Assembly (NCBI GenBank): GCA_964468205.1
Contig: CAYXVG010000018.1
Span: forward strand, 1 to 64,000
Direction of reading: 5' to 3'
Source: CAWELS01 sp964468205
Lineage (GTDB): Bacteria; Acidobacteriota; Terriglobia; Bryobacterales; Bryobacteraceae
DNA length: 64,000 nt
The notes beneath the pieces are model-generated. The model was given only the letters and a program-made list of their open reading frames with translations, was not told where the DNA came from and made no database searches. The position numbers were made by a program, and so were the translations under genes. Positions 1-9,033 of the stretch are shown one piece after another (position 1 is the stretch's first letter; each line of letters opens with the position of its first letter).

Positions 1-53
1 GCGCTTGCCTCCGGAGCAAGAGGTCGCAAGTTCGAATCTTGCCGGGCGTACCA
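1..53 (+). tRNA. tRNA-Arg (CCG anticodon), 3' part only
   Basis: The 3' part of a tRNA cut by the window edge. The anticodon stem pairs 4-8 with 16-20. The seven-base loop at 9-15 carries CCG at 11-13, which reads the Arg codon CGG. A five-base variable loop follows, then a T arm with stem 26-30/38-42 and loop TTCGAAT. The acceptor strand is 43-49, the discriminator A is 50 and an encoded CCA is 51-53. The D arm and 5' acceptor strand lie outside the window, so folding cannot be fully checked. Confidence 0.88.
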
Positions 54-146
54 CTCCTTCTTCCGCCTCAGGTCAAAGCTATTCTTCAGAGTTGAAGAGC
101 CGAGTTGTAGCCGTGTGCTCTTTGCGCCGGTATACTGTCTGGATAC

Positions 147-671
147 ATGGCTCTCACTCTGTGCAGGGAATGCAGGAAAGAGGTCAGCACGGATGCGCCA
201 ACTTGCCCGCATTGTGGCGCGCCGAGCCCGGCGAAGCAGAATTGGAAGGGCTGGGGCTATGAGTGGCGGACCGAGATGGAGATCCTGGGCTACCCGCTCG
301 TGCACGTCGCGTTCGGCCGGGACGAGAACCGGCGCTTGCGGGTGGCGAAGGGCGTGGTCGCGATCGGGCAGTTCGGCGTGGGGCTGATCACCTTCGCGCA
401 GTTCGGTTTTGGGCTGCTGTTCGGTTTTGGGCAGGTCATCTTCGGGTTGACGGCGATCGCGCAGGTGGCTGTAACGGCGCTGTTCGGGATCGGGCAACTG
501 GCGGTCGGATATGTGGCGATCGGGCAGTTGGCGGCGGGTGTCTATGTGCTGGCGCAGTACGGGTTCGGCGAGCACCTCTGGACTCCGGAGGTGCGCGATC
601 CGGCGGCGGTCGAGTTTTTTCACCAGCTTTGGGATGAGGTCCGTTCGGCCATCGGCATTTCAGGCCGTTGA
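147..671 (+). CDS. Zinc-ribbon protein with a seven-fold GQ repeat hydrophobic region
   Basis: A 174-aa protein. The N-terminus is a four-cysteine zinc ribbon (C6, C9, C20, C23), so metal binding is expected. After a charged linker, residues about 70-140 form a hydrophobic, Gly-rich stretch in which a G/A-Q pair recurs with Q at 75, 85, 96, 106, 117, 127 and 137, a period of 10-11 residues. That regularity suggests either a membrane-inserted repeat or a short beta-solenoid. It is not an ordinary set of transmembrane helices, because the segments are short and strictly periodic. The tail is soluble and charged. Zinc-ribbon proteins with Gly-rich repeats occur in Acidobacteriota, but I know of no defined function. 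It stands alone on the plus strand after the tRNA. Confidence 0.7.
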   Translation: MALTLCRECRKEVSTDAPTCPHCGAPSPAKQNWKGWGYEWRTEMEILGYPLVHVAFGRDENRRLRVAKGVVAIGQFGVGLITFAQFGFGLLFGFGQVIFGLTAIAQVAVTALFGIGQLAVGYVAIGQLAAGVYVLAQYGFGEHLWTPEVRDPAAVEFFHQLWDEVRSAIGISGR

Positions 672-693
672 TTTCTTCGAGCCGCTCGTACGC

Positions 694-2360
694 TCAGAAT
701 CGTGACCCGGTAAGTTCGACGTCGCCGCGGGTCCAGGCGCGAGCCAGCCGCTGTCGCGCTTCATCCGCTTCCTGAGGATTGCGCTGCGCTTCGAGGCTCT
801 TCGCGAGGCCGGCAAGAGCCCATCCGTTATTGCGGTGGCGGTCCAGGTCCTCACGATAGACGGCCTCAGCATCCGCGGGCCGGCCGGCAGCGAGCAGCAC
901 GGCGCCGAGGTTGTGGCGGGCCGGCACCGGCCAGTCGGGCGGCTCAGAGTATGTGAGGGAGTCCTCGAGGGCGACCGCTTTCTGGAGGAATGCGACCGCC
1001 GCGTCGTAGTCCCCCTGCGCGGCGGATATTTCACCGGCCAGCACATTTTCACCGATGCTTGCAAGTTCGCGCAGAGAATTGGTTTCCCAAATCTTCAGTT
1101 CCTCGAGTTGTTCATGCGGAAGCAGCGCGCGGAGCGCCGCGAGCTCCATTTCAGCGCCGGTAACTTGGTCCCGCGCGAGGAGTGCGAGGCCGCGGGCGTA
1201 ATGCCAGATGGTCCGGCCGAAAATTTGATCAGCCGGGAACTCGCCCTCGATCAGCACCTCTTCCCACCGTCCGAAGCGGACCATGGCGAAGAGCGGCTGG
1301 GCCGCCAGAAGATGCGGGAAGCCGAATCCGGGCCGGCAGAAGGCGGCTTCCTGAGGTTTCGATGCGACCTTTCGGGCAGCGTCCAGCATTTCCCGGCCGC
1401 GTCCTTCCATGGCGAGGGTGGCCGTCAGGAAGTGGATATTGTGCGGATAGTAGGCGGCCGGGTAGATGCCCTGCGCGCGGCACTGGGAAATGTAATCCTC
1501 GTCGGCGGCAATGGCCCGGATATTGGAGTCGGAAGCGTCGGCGTAGCGGCCCACCCGGATGTAGATATGTGATGGCATATGGACCAGGTGGCCCGCGGAG
1601 GGAACGAGCGTCCCCAATATGTCGGCGCTCGGGACGGCCCGATCCGGATCCGGCGAAGCTTCCACTGCATGGATGTAGTAGTGACGCGCGCCCGGATGGT
1701 TCGGATGCGAAGCATGTACGTGCTCCAAGGCTGCAACAGCGGTAGACATGCCGGGTCGCGGCCGCCCGTCCTCTTCCCAGTAGTTCCAGGGCATCGTATT
1801 CATCACCGCGGCGGCGTGGAGCGTCTGGACATCCGGGTCATCGGCGAAGCGGGCGGCCACTTCCTCCATCGCTTTGACGTAGGCTGTGTTGAGTTCTTCG
1901 CGCTCGGCAACGCCGTCCGGCGAGTAGCGCGCCGCCAGGGCCTGGACCACGCCTGTTCCTTCATGGAAGCTTCCGCCTGGCGAGCGAGCGCGTCCTGTAC
2001 AGCTTCAAACGCCTCGCGTTCCCGGTCGGCGTCCGGCGCGGTGTCGTTGAGGTTCGGACCCAATGCCAGCGCCTGTCCCCAATAGGCCATGGGGCATGCC
2101 GGATCGATTCGCGCCGCCTCCTTGAAGGACCGCAGAGCTTCAGCGTGGTTGAAGCCGTAGAGGAGTGTCATGCCCTGATCGAAATAACGCTGCGCCATCG
2201 GGTCGGACGTGGTGATGGCGACGTGCAGATTGCCGAGGTTCTCGAGGAGCGGCGCAAGGCGCCCTTCGGTCGTCATCGGAGCCAGATCTTTGGGCTGCTG
2301 CTGGCAAGCGGCCAGGAAGAGCAGTCCGGTAAGCAGAAAGAATGCGATCCCAGTTCGCAC
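694..2360 (-). pseudogene. TPR lipoprotein gene interrupted by a single frameshift
   Basis: Two overlapping minus-strand frames together encode one tetratricopeptide protein of about 555 aa. The first frame (from 2360) starts with a lipoprotein signal peptide (lipobox ending at C19) and a TPR-like region with an FNHAEALRSFKEAARIDP segment. It goes out of frame after KEQA. The second frame continues the protein from about 1950 to 694 with further TPRs. Restoring one C between 1949 and 1950 (GCGTGG to GCGCTGG) gives a continuous KEQALVQALAARYS. Either the gene is recently inactivated or this is a sequencing or assembly error; sequence alone cannot decide. The family is an exported TPR protein of unknown function found in Acidobacteriota and related soil bacteria. 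Confidence 0.7.
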
Positions 2361-2443
2361 GGTTTCCCCTCCTTTGGTTGTCCTTTCAGTATAAGGGCAA
2401 CTGGAGCGAAGCCGGATACGAGAATATGGCGGATTATCGCAGG

Positions 2444-3790
2444 CTAATGACGGAGCGGCATGGTTTCCGGGACCGTGATGGGCCGGTGGCGGGGCACTTT
2501 GGCGCGGAAGTCGCCGAGATACTTCCAGCGGGTTTTGGCGTTGAGATCCACTTCCGCGACGGCGACGGTTCCCCAGTCTTCGGCCGCGGCGATCGCCTTG
2601 CCAGTGTGGTCATAAACGGCGGAGCGCATCCACTCCGAGTCCGGGCTGGAGTAGGTGCTGCTGACGATATAGACATGATTCTCGGCGGCCCTGGCCTGGG
2701 CGAGCAAAGGATTGCAGCCCCAGACCGGCCAGGCGATGACCTCGGCTCCGCGGTTGACGAGTTCACGGGCAACCTCGGGGAAGAAGCCGTCGTAGCAGAC
2801 CATCATGCCGACTTTGCCAAAGCGGGTGTCGAACACCGGGTAATCGTAGCCGGGCGCCGTTCCGCCTTCCACCTCGCTTGTGGGGATCGTCACTTTGCGG
2901 AACTTGCCGGCAACCTTTCCGTCCGGCCCGATGAGTACGGCCACGTTGTAGACCAAATGCCGGTCGCGCTCGTTGAGCCCGGCGACGATATAGAGGTCAT
3001 GCTTCTTGGCCAGCTTGCCGAAATACTCGGTGGAAGGCCCTGGTATGGGTTCGGCGGCGTCGACGGCCGTGAGATCCGTGTATGCCCGCGTGAGCACCTC
3101 CCCCAGCACCACAAGATCAGAGTCCTTTTCCGCGGCCTGCTCGATGAGCGGAGCGAACATCTCACGGTTCTCCTTTGCCGAGTTACCGCCGCGTGGTTGG
3201 AAATGCACTGCCGCGAGCCGCACCTTGCGGGGTGCAGGAGGAGCCGCGGCCGTCAGGCTGACGCCGCCGTAGCGGACGCGAGCGTTTGGAGTCCACTGCA
3301 GATGAAGCTGCACCTCCGCGACTGTGGCGGCGGCCGGGGCCTCATAGGTTCCCGAGACGCGCGTCCAGCCGGCGGCGTCGGTTTCGCCGTCCATTGGGAA
3401 CTCCGGAGAGGCGGGCGGATTGGCGGAACTGAGCGGGCCGATAACCAGCGGCCGGTTCTCCTTGGCCGGCTTGCCCGCGGCGTTGAGCCAGCGGATGCGG
3501 ACCAGCGCGTCCCGCCGCGGCGCACGGCTGCCATCTAATTGCCGCCAAGCTTCGAACCGGTAATGCTTGCCGCCCTCGACGGGGTAGCGTCTCATCCAAT
3601 AGCCGTCGAGTCCTTCCCGGGCGTCCGTCTCGATGACCAGTGCCGTGCCGCCGTTCCGGCCGCCTTCGCGATCTACCGAGAATGCCGGTCGGATCTCATC
3701 GCGCGGGGAACGCGGCTCCCATCCGTCAGGGGCCTCGATTGCGAGGCCGGCCGCCGAGAGGACAAGCGAGAGCAGCCAATATCGTTTCAT
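2444..3790 (-). CDS. Exported carbon-nitrogen hydrolase (nitrilase superfamily)
   Basis: A 448-aa protein with a start chosen at 3790, where AGGAGGT lies just upstream. Residues 1-17 are a signal peptide. Residues about 20-180 form an N-terminal beta-rich domain that looks like a carbohydrate-binding or jelly-roll module. The C-terminal half is a nitrilase/amidase domain with the catalytic Glu (E231 in VVLGEVLT), Lys (K299 in GKFRKV) and Cys (C332 in MMVCYDG) all in place. It should hydrolyse a C-N bond of an amide, nitrile or N-carbamoyl compound outside the cytoplasm; the substrate is unknown. It follows the Gfo/Idh/MocA gene by 25 bases on the same strand, so the two are probably cotranscribed. 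Most nitrilases are cytoplasmic, so the signal peptide and extra domain are the notable points. Confidence 0.85.
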   Translation of the reverse strand: MKRYWLLSLVLSAAGLAIEAPDGWEPRSPRDEIRPAFSVDREGGRNGGTALVIETDAREGLDGYWMRRYPVEGGKHYRFEAWRQLDGSRAPRRDALVRIRWLNAAGKPAKENRPLVIGPLSSANPPASPEFPMDGETDAAGWTRVSGTYEAPAAATVAEVQLHLQWTPNARVRYGGVSLTAAAPPAPRKVRLAAVHFQPRGGNSAKENREMFAPLIEQAAEKDSDLVVLGEVLTRAYTDLTAVDAAEPIPGPSTEYFGKLAKKHDLYIVAGLNERDRHLVYNVAVLIGPDGKVAGKFRKVTIPTSEVEGGTAPGYDYPVFDTRFGKVGMMVCYDGFFPEVARELVNRGAEVIAWPVWGCNPLLAQARAAENHVYIVSSTYSSPDSEWMRSAVYDHTGKAIAAAEDWGTVAVAEVDLNAKTRWKYLGDFRAKVPRHRPITVPETMPLRH

Positions 3791-3815
3791 GTGACCTCCT
3801 ACCGGCCTCCGGGCT

Positions 3816-5120
3816 CTAGCTGAGTTTCCACGGCTGCCGGTAATCGCGCCGGAGCATCTCGCTCGCTCCGGGGTCGTCCAGGATCTGTTCGGTATCCGGG
3901 TTCCAGCGAATATCGCGTCCCTTGATGAGGGCGATGTTCGCCAGGTGCGCAACAGTGATGGAACGGTGGGCCACCTCGATGGGAGCCACCGTCTTCGCAC
4001 CGGTGAATACGGAGTCGATGAAGTTCTTCGTGTGGTCGTCGCTGCGATAGAGATTGATCTCGGACGGAGCGATTTGCGACTCGAAGATGTCGAGCGAGCT
4101 GGTTTCGTGGCGGCGGCGAGTGGACCAGGCCCAGCCGTCCTCGCCTTCGAAGGTGACGCCGAAACGCTCCTCGTTGCTGACGATCATCTTCACTCCATTG
4201 GCATATTCGCACTCGAAATAGAACTCCGTAGCGGTGTTGTAAACGGGGTGCTTGGCGAACTTGCCCCTGGCGTTCCTAACGGCCACGGGACCGGAGGTGT
4301 CATAGCCAAGGCCCCACTGGGCGATGTCAAGGTGGTGTGCTCCCCAGTCGGTAACTTGCCCGCCGGAATAATCGAAATTCCAGCGGAAGTTCACGCCAAC
4401 GCGCGCCGGGCAATAAGGGGCCTCCCTGGCCGGACCGAGCCAGAAATCGTAGACGAAGCCGGCCGGGACGGGCACGGTATCGGTCAGGTGGGCGACCTTG
4501 CCGAAGTCGGGCGTGCCGCCGGGCAAGCCGACGCGCACGGTGTGGATCTTTCCGAGCCGGCCGTTGAGCGCCAGTTCGCACACACGGCGGAAGTTCTGGT
4601 CGGAGCGCTGCTGGCTGCCGGTTTGCCAGACGACGCCGGCCTTCTTCACCGCGTCCGCCATGGCGCGGCCCTCGGCAACGGTGAGCGAGAGCGGCTTCTG
4701 CCCGAAGATGTGCTTGCCGGCCGCGGCGGCGTCGATCACGTTGAGCGCGTGCCAGTGGTCTGGCGTACCGATGTAGACCGCGTCAAGGTCACGGCGGGCC
4801 AGAAGCTCGCGATAGTCCTCGTAGCCGTCGCAGACCTTCGCCTGGTAGAACTCGTCCACCAGCCGGCGGGCGGGCTCTCTCCCGCGGATGGAACCGCCCC
4901 AGTAACCGGGGCCCTCGCGGTTCACGTCGCAGACAGCCACCACTTTCACGCGCTCGTCCTCGAGAAACGGCTTCAGGTTCCCGGTTCCGTTGTTCCCGGT
5001 CCCGATAAAGCCGATAGTCATCTTCTCGCTCGGAGCGGTTCGTCCGAAGACGGTGGCGGGGACGATGGCCGGCATGACGCCACAGGCGGCCAGCTTGAGA
5101 AAGTTGCGGCGGGTGGACAT
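3816..5120 (-). CDS. Tat-exported Gfo/Idh/MocA family oxidoreductase
   Basis: A 434-aa protein. The N-terminus has a twin-arginine motif (TRRNFLK, residues 3-9) followed by a hydrophobic stretch, typical of Tat export. The Rossmann fold begins at GFIGTGNNG (37-45), and the GTPDHWH segment (118-124) is typical of the family. In most members a catalytic Lys sits in EKP; here the motif reads GQKPLS (140-145), so Lys is kept but the preceding Glu is Gln. The C-terminal half is the alpha/beta substrate domain. Members oxidise or reduce sugars and cyclitols with NAD(P); exported versions are abundant in Acidobacteriota and Planctomycetota and are thought to carry a tightly bound cofactor. The substrate is unknown. 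It lies directly upstream of the nitrilase-like gene. Confidence 0.88.
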   Translation of the reverse strand: MSTRRNFLKLAACGVMPAIVPATVFGRTAPSEKMTIGFIGTGNNGTGNLKPFLEDERVKVVAVCDVNREGPGYWGGSIRGREPARRLVDEFYQAKVCDGYEDYRELLARRDLDAVYIGTPDHWHALNVIDAAAAGKHIFGQKPLSLTVAEGRAMADAVKKAGVVWQTGSQQRSDQNFRRVCELALNGRLGKIHTVRVGLPGGTPDFGKVAHLTDTVPVPAGFVYDFWLGPAREAPYCPARVGVNFRWNFDYSGGQVTDWGAHHLDIAQWGLGYDTSGPVAVRNARGKFAKHPVYNTATEFYFECEYANGVKMIVSNEERFGVTFEGEDGWAWSTRRRHETSSLDIFESQIAPSEINLYRSDDHTKNFIDSVFTGAKTVAPIEVAHRSITVAHLANIALIKGRDIRWNPDTEQILDDPGASEMLRRDYRQPWKLS

Positions 5121-5307
5121 GTTTGCTTATCAGTTTATCCCAAGCGGTTTCGTTACCATAGGGCGACCGTCTTCCGGGCTGGCCGTCTCGTTTCGGGCGG
5201 GCTACCGTTATTGCCGGTTTGGGCGTGAAGCGAACTTTCCGGGAGGTCCGGCTGAAGAGTCTGGTGGAGGGTTTCGGGGAAAGCCGGGGCGAGCCGCCGG
5301 TAGTTCG

Positions 5308-5697
5308 TTAATGGGCGGCCGGGGCGGCTTGTTCCTCTGGCGTGGCTTCGGATTCGAGTAATTGTGCGGGGCCGCCGGGGGGTGGCGCGAGATTCGCGGG
5401 CCGCGTCTGGAGCCGGGTGTCGACATCGAGCAGGATGAAGATCAGAAACAAAGCCAACGTGAGGAGGCCGATTACGAAAATGATGCCGTTAATCGGCTTC
5501 TCATACATCAGGTGCATGAAGAAAAGAACCACTAGCGACGCCTTGACCGAGGCGATGAGAAGCGCGACCACGGTGTTGGTGGATGGAGAGCCGAAGTTGA
5601 CCCCGGCCGCGGCGACGGTGATCACCGTGAGTACGAGCAGCGCCCCGAGGACTGTGATGTTCCGTTTCTTTTCGTGTGCGTAGCTGTGTCCTGCCAT
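5308..5697 (-). CDS. coxD: Cytochrome c oxidase subunit IV (small membrane subunit)
   Basis: A 129-aa protein started at 5697, behind AAAAGGAGCG. The reading frame is open further upstream, but that stretch overlaps the end of coxC. It has three predicted membrane helices (about 14-34, 43-62 and 70-90), with a FFMHLMYE segment between the second and third, as in prokaryotic subunit IV (COX4_pro/CtaF-like). A Pro/Ala/Glu-rich tail follows. It is the last gene of the act-cox operon. It is a non-catalytic subunit that likely stabilises the oxidase in the inner membrane. Confidence 0.85.
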   Translation of the reverse strand: MAGHSYAHEKKRNITVLGALLVLTVITVAAAGVNFGSPSTNTVVALLIASVKASLVVLFFMHLMYEKPINGIIFVIGLLTLALFLIFILLDVDTRLQTRPANLAPPPGGPAQLLESEATPEEQAAPAAH

Positions 5698-5711
5698 GCT
5701 GGTCGCTCCTT

Positions 5712-6380
5712 TTACGAAATCAGGTACATGAGCGGGAAGAGGTAGATCCAGATCATGTCCACGAGGTGCCAGTAGAGGCCGCCCATATCGACGGGTGTAT
5801 TGTAGGCGCTCGAGAACTCGCCGCGGCGGGCGCGCACCAGCAGCCATGCGATGACGATCATGCCGATCACCACGTGCAGCCCGTGGACGCCGGTCATGAG
5901 GAAATAGAAGCCGAAGAAGATCCGCTCGAAGGGTTCGTGCGGACCGGTGTAGGAGAAGAACTTGCCCGGCAGCAGTCCTTCATGGAACTTATGGGAGTAT
6001 TCGAAGAACTTCACCACGAGGAAGACGCCGGCCAGCACTAGAGTCACGCTCAGGTAGCGGACGAGAGCCTTGGTCTTGGTGGCGCGGGCGGCGGCCACGG
6101 CCATCACCATTGTCCAACTGCTTACGAGCAGTACCACGGTGTTCATGGCTCCCATCATCCGGTCGAGGTGATGGTGGGCAGAGGCGAAAGACTCGGGATA
6201 GCGGGCGCTCATGATCCCGTAGCCAACAAAGAGTCCGCCGAACAGCAGAACCTCGGTTACCAGGAAGGCCCACATGCCGATCTTGACGGAGTCGGACTGC
6301 TGCTCCATTTCGGCGAAGTGGTGCTGGAGGCCCGGGTTTCGTTCTTGATGCGCGGCGGCGTGTGTGGCAGTTTCACTCAT
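5712..6380 (-). CDS. coxC: Cytochrome c oxidase subunit III
   Basis: A 222-aa membrane protein with about five transmembrane helices. It begins with a soluble His-rich N-terminus and ends with GLYWHLVDMIWIYLFPLMYL, a typical subunit III ending. The core has the conserved FFEYSHKF and GVHGLHV motifs. The short five-helix form is usual in bacterial caa3 oxidases. Subunit III does not bind redox cofactors; it supports subunit I and proton uptake. It lies 37 bases after coxA and 14 bases before coxD. Confidence 0.93.
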   Translation of the reverse strand: MSETATHAAAHQERNPGLQHHFAEMEQQSDSVKIGMWAFLVTEVLLFGGLFVGYGIMSARYPESFASAHHHLDRMMGAMNTVVLLVSSWTMVMAVAAARATKTKALVRYLSVTLVLAGVFLVVKFFEYSHKFHEGLLPGKFFSYTGPHEPFERIFFGFYFLMTGVHGLHVVIGMIVIAWLLVRARRGEFSSAYNTPVDMGGLYWHLVDMIWIYLFPLMYLIS

Positions 6381-6417
6381 GGGAATTCTTACCTCAATTC
6401 CGTAGTTCGGTCAGCAT

Positions 6418-8076
6418 TTAGTGTTCATCCGGCGCGATACGCACGGGAACTGGCTGCGGGGTGGAGTAATCATATGGTCCCCGCTCAACGAGCGGCGTGC
6501 CGGTGAAGTTGTGCTGGATGGGCGGGGAAGAGGTCTGCCATTCGAGCGTTCGCCCGCCCCAGGGATTGTCCGGCGCGTCATACTTTTTGCGTAGCGAGGC
6601 TGCCAGGTACGCGAGCACCACGAATAGCCCGAGGCCGAGAATCCAGCTTCCAAACGTGGAGAAGGCGTGCAGGGGCTGGAACTGGTCGAGGTAGTTGTAG
6701 TAGCGGCGGGGCATTCCGCGGGAGCCAAGCACGAACTGCGAAAGGAACGTGGTGTTGAAACCGACAAAGATCAACGCGGCGCCGATGCGCGCCCACTTCT
6801 CCGAGTACATCCGGCCGAAGATCTTCGGCCACCAGTAGTGGAGTCCGCCGATGAAGGCGATAGTGGTTGAACCCATCATCACGTAATGGAAGTGGGCCAC
6901 GACGAAGTAAGTGTCATGGAGGTGAACGTCAGTGGCTAGGGTTCCCAGGAACAGCCCGGTGAGGCCGCCGATGGCGAACAGGAGCAGGAACATGATGGCG
7001 TAGAGCATCGGCGCCTTCAGCTCGATGGAGCCTTTGTACATAGTGGCGAGCCAGTTCCACACCTTGACGGCCGAGGGGATGGACACGAAGAAGGTCAGGA
7101 AGCTGAAGATGGCGGCGGCATAATCGCTCTGGCCGCTGACGAACATATGGTGGCCCCAAACCAGGAAGCTGATGAAGGCGATCGCGATGCTCGCGTAGGC
7201 GATGGCCTTGTAGCCGAAGATTCCCTTTTTCGAAAAGACGGGGACGATCTCGGAAATGATGGCCATGCCCGGCAGAATCATGATGTAAACGGCCGGATGT
7301 GAGTAGAACCAGAAAAAGTGCTGGAACAGGATTGGATCTCCGCCGAGGCGCGGATCGAAGATCCCGATCTCCCAGAGCCGCTCCATCATGAGCAGCAGAA
7401 GCGTGATTCCCAGAACCGGGGTCGCCAGCACCTGGATGATGGCGGTGGCGTACGATCCCCATACGAAGAGGGGCATCTTGAACCAGTTCATGCCGGGAGC
7501 GCGCATCTTGTGGATGGTGGCGATGAAGTTCACCCCAGTGAAGATGGACGAGAAGCCGAGGATGAAGGCGGCGAGTGTCATGGTGCTCACCGCGCCGCCG
7601 GTGGTGGTGGAATAGGGAGTGTAGAAGGTCCAGCCGGTATCGACGCCGCCGGTCAACATCGCGAGAATCGCGAAGATTGCGCCCAGCACATAGATCCAAT
7701 AGCTGGCCAGATTCAGCTTGGGGAATGCGACGTCTTTGGCGCCGAGCATCATCGGCAGCACGAAGTTCCCGAGCGAGGCAGGGATGGCCGGAATGATGAA
7801 CAGGAACGTCATGATCGCGCCGTGGAGGGTAAAGGCCTGGTTGTACTGGTCAGCCTCCATGATGGTCTTCTGCGGCGTGAGCAGCTCCAGCCGGATCAGC
7901 ATGGCGAACAGCCCGCCGATGAGAAACATCAGCAACACGCTCCACAAGTACATCACGCCGATCCGCTTGTGATCGACGGTAAACATCCAGCTCTTGATGC
8001 CCCGCGCCGCCTTCAGGTAATTGTTTTCGGGGTGATGAGAGCCCACTCCGTAGGGTGATATTGCGACATTTGCCAT
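6418..8076 (-). CDS. coxA: Cytochrome c oxidase subunit I, A2-type
   Basis: A 552-aa, roughly twelve-helix protein that reduces O2 to water and pumps protons. Visible ligands are H85 (heme a, in LHGAIM), H260 (CuB, in FYSHPAVY, with the crosslinkable Tyr at 264), H309-H310 (CuB, in VWGHHMF), H395 (heme a3) and H397 (heme a). The helix VI motif is YSHPAV, not GHPEV. It therefore lacks the D-channel Glu and has the Tyr-Ser pair that defines A2-type oxidases such as the Rhodothermus marinus caa3 enzyme. It sits between coxB and coxC in the same operon as Alternative Complex III, as expected for an ACIII-caa3 partnership. Confidence 0.95.
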   Translation of the reverse strand: MANVAISPYGVGSHHPENNYLKAARGIKSWMFTVDHKRIGVMYLWSVLLMFLIGGLFAMLIRLELLTPQKTIMEADQYNQAFTLHGAIMTFLFIIPAIPASLGNFVLPMMLGAKDVAFPKLNLASYWIYVLGAIFAILAMLTGGVDTGWTFYTPYSTTTGGAVSTMTLAAFILGFSSIFTGVNFIATIHKMRAPGMNWFKMPLFVWGSYATAIIQVLATPVLGITLLLLMMERLWEIGIFDPRLGGDPILFQHFFWFYSHPAVYIMILPGMAIISEIVPVFSKKGIFGYKAIAYASIAIAFISFLVWGHHMFVSGQSDYAAAIFSFLTFFVSIPSAVKVWNWLATMYKGSIELKAPMLYAIMFLLLFAIGGLTGLFLGTLATDVHLHDTYFVVAHFHYVMMGSTTIAFIGGLHYWWPKIFGRMYSEKWARIGAALIFVGFNTTFLSQFVLGSRGMPRRYYNYLDQFQPLHAFSTFGSWILGLGLFVVLAYLAASLRKKYDAPDNPWGGRTLEWQTSSPPIQHNFTGTPLVERGPYDYSTPQPVPVRIAPDEH

Positions 8077-8091
8077 TCCGGCATCCCTCCC

Positions 8092-9033
8092 CTATTCCTG
8101 GTTCTTAATAAATTCGATCAGGGCCGCAATCTCGCGGTCGCGCAAGAGGCCCTGGAATGTCGGCATGATGCCTTCGTAGCCCGAGACGATCCTTGCCTGC
8201 GGCTGCAGGATCGATTCCCGGAGGTAATTTTCGTCCACGACGGCTTCCGTGCCGTCGGTGAACTCGTGCGTCTGCCCCCAGATGCCCTGGAAGCTCGGGC
8301 CGTCGCGGCGCGTGCCGTCGAGGGAATGGCAAGTTTCACAGCCGCGGCTTTCGTACAACATTGCGCCCAGTTCGGACAGCGGCATATTGCGCGTGCGCTC
8401 ATCGCCCATTTCCTGCCATTCCCGGAACTTCTCTTCGCTATCGACATGGATTTTTCCCAGCATGTCGGAGTGCCCGCGGCCGCAGTATTCAGCGCAGAAG
8501 AGCGTGTGAACTCCTTCCTGTTCCGGATGGAACCACATCTCTGTATACATGTTCGGCACCACGTCTTTCTTCACCCGGAAGCTGGGCACGTAGAAGCTAT
8601 GGATCACGTCTTCCGATGACATGATCAGTCGCACTGGCTTGTTCACCGGCACATGGATCTCGTTAATCGTTCGAGTGCCGTCCGGATATTCGAACTGCCA
8701 TAGCCACTTCTTTCCGACTACCTGGATCTCCAGCGCTCCGGCCGGGGCGGTGGTGGCGTTGATGTAGCCGTCGAAGCCCACGAAGAAGAGGATGATCACG
8801 ATGATCAGCGGTATGACGCTCCAGATCACCTCGAGCTTGAAGTGCTCGGAGATATCGGGCGTCACGTCCTCCGGTCCGCGCCGCCGGTACCGCCAGACGA
8901 AGAAGGCCAGAAGACCGGCGATCAGGAGGAAGAAGAACGCGGAGAGCAAGACGATCGCGATGAAAAGGTCGTCGTGCGTTCGAGCATAGGCCGAGGCCTC
9001 GTCGGGCAACAGGATGGATCGTAGCCAGTTCAT
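8092..9033 (-). CDS. coxB: Cytochrome c oxidase subunit II with fused cytochrome c (caa3 type)
   Basis: A 313-aa protein started at 9033; its ATG overlaps the SCO1 stop as ATGA, indicating translational coupling. Two transmembrane helices (about 25-48 and 68-88) are followed by a cupredoxin domain. The CuA ligands are all present: H145, C180, C184, H188 and M191 (CAEYCGRGHSDM). A C-terminal cytochrome c domain carries CETCH (232-236) and a likely Met ligand at 290 (GIMPTF). The fusion marks a caa3-type enzyme that can take electrons directly from the neighbouring quinol-oxidising complex or from a soluble carrier. Confidence 0.95.
   Translation of the reverse strand: MNWLRSILLPDEASAYARTHDDLFIAIVLLSAFFFLLIAGLLAFFVWRYRRRGPEDVTPDISEHFKLEVIWSVIPLIIVIILFFVGFDGYINATTAPAGALEIQVVGKKWLWQFEYPDGTRTINEIHVPVNKPVRLIMSSEDVIHSFYVPSFRVKKDVVPNMYTEMWFHPEQEGVHTLFCAEYCGRGHSDMLGKIHVDSEEKFREWQEMGDERTRNMPLSELGAMLYESRGCETCHSLDGTRRDGPSFQGIWGQTHEFTDGTEAVVDENYLRESILQPQARIVSGYEGIMPTFQGLLRDREIAALIEFIKNQE

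Noticed and set aside
2342..3538. Plus-strand open frame of 398 codons over the nitrilase gene
   Set aside because: Antisense shadow; the minus-strand frame has the full catalytic triad and a good ribosome site.
3945..5228. Plus-strand open frame of 427 codons over the Gfo/Idh/MocA gene
   Set aside because: Antisense shadow of a well-supported protein.
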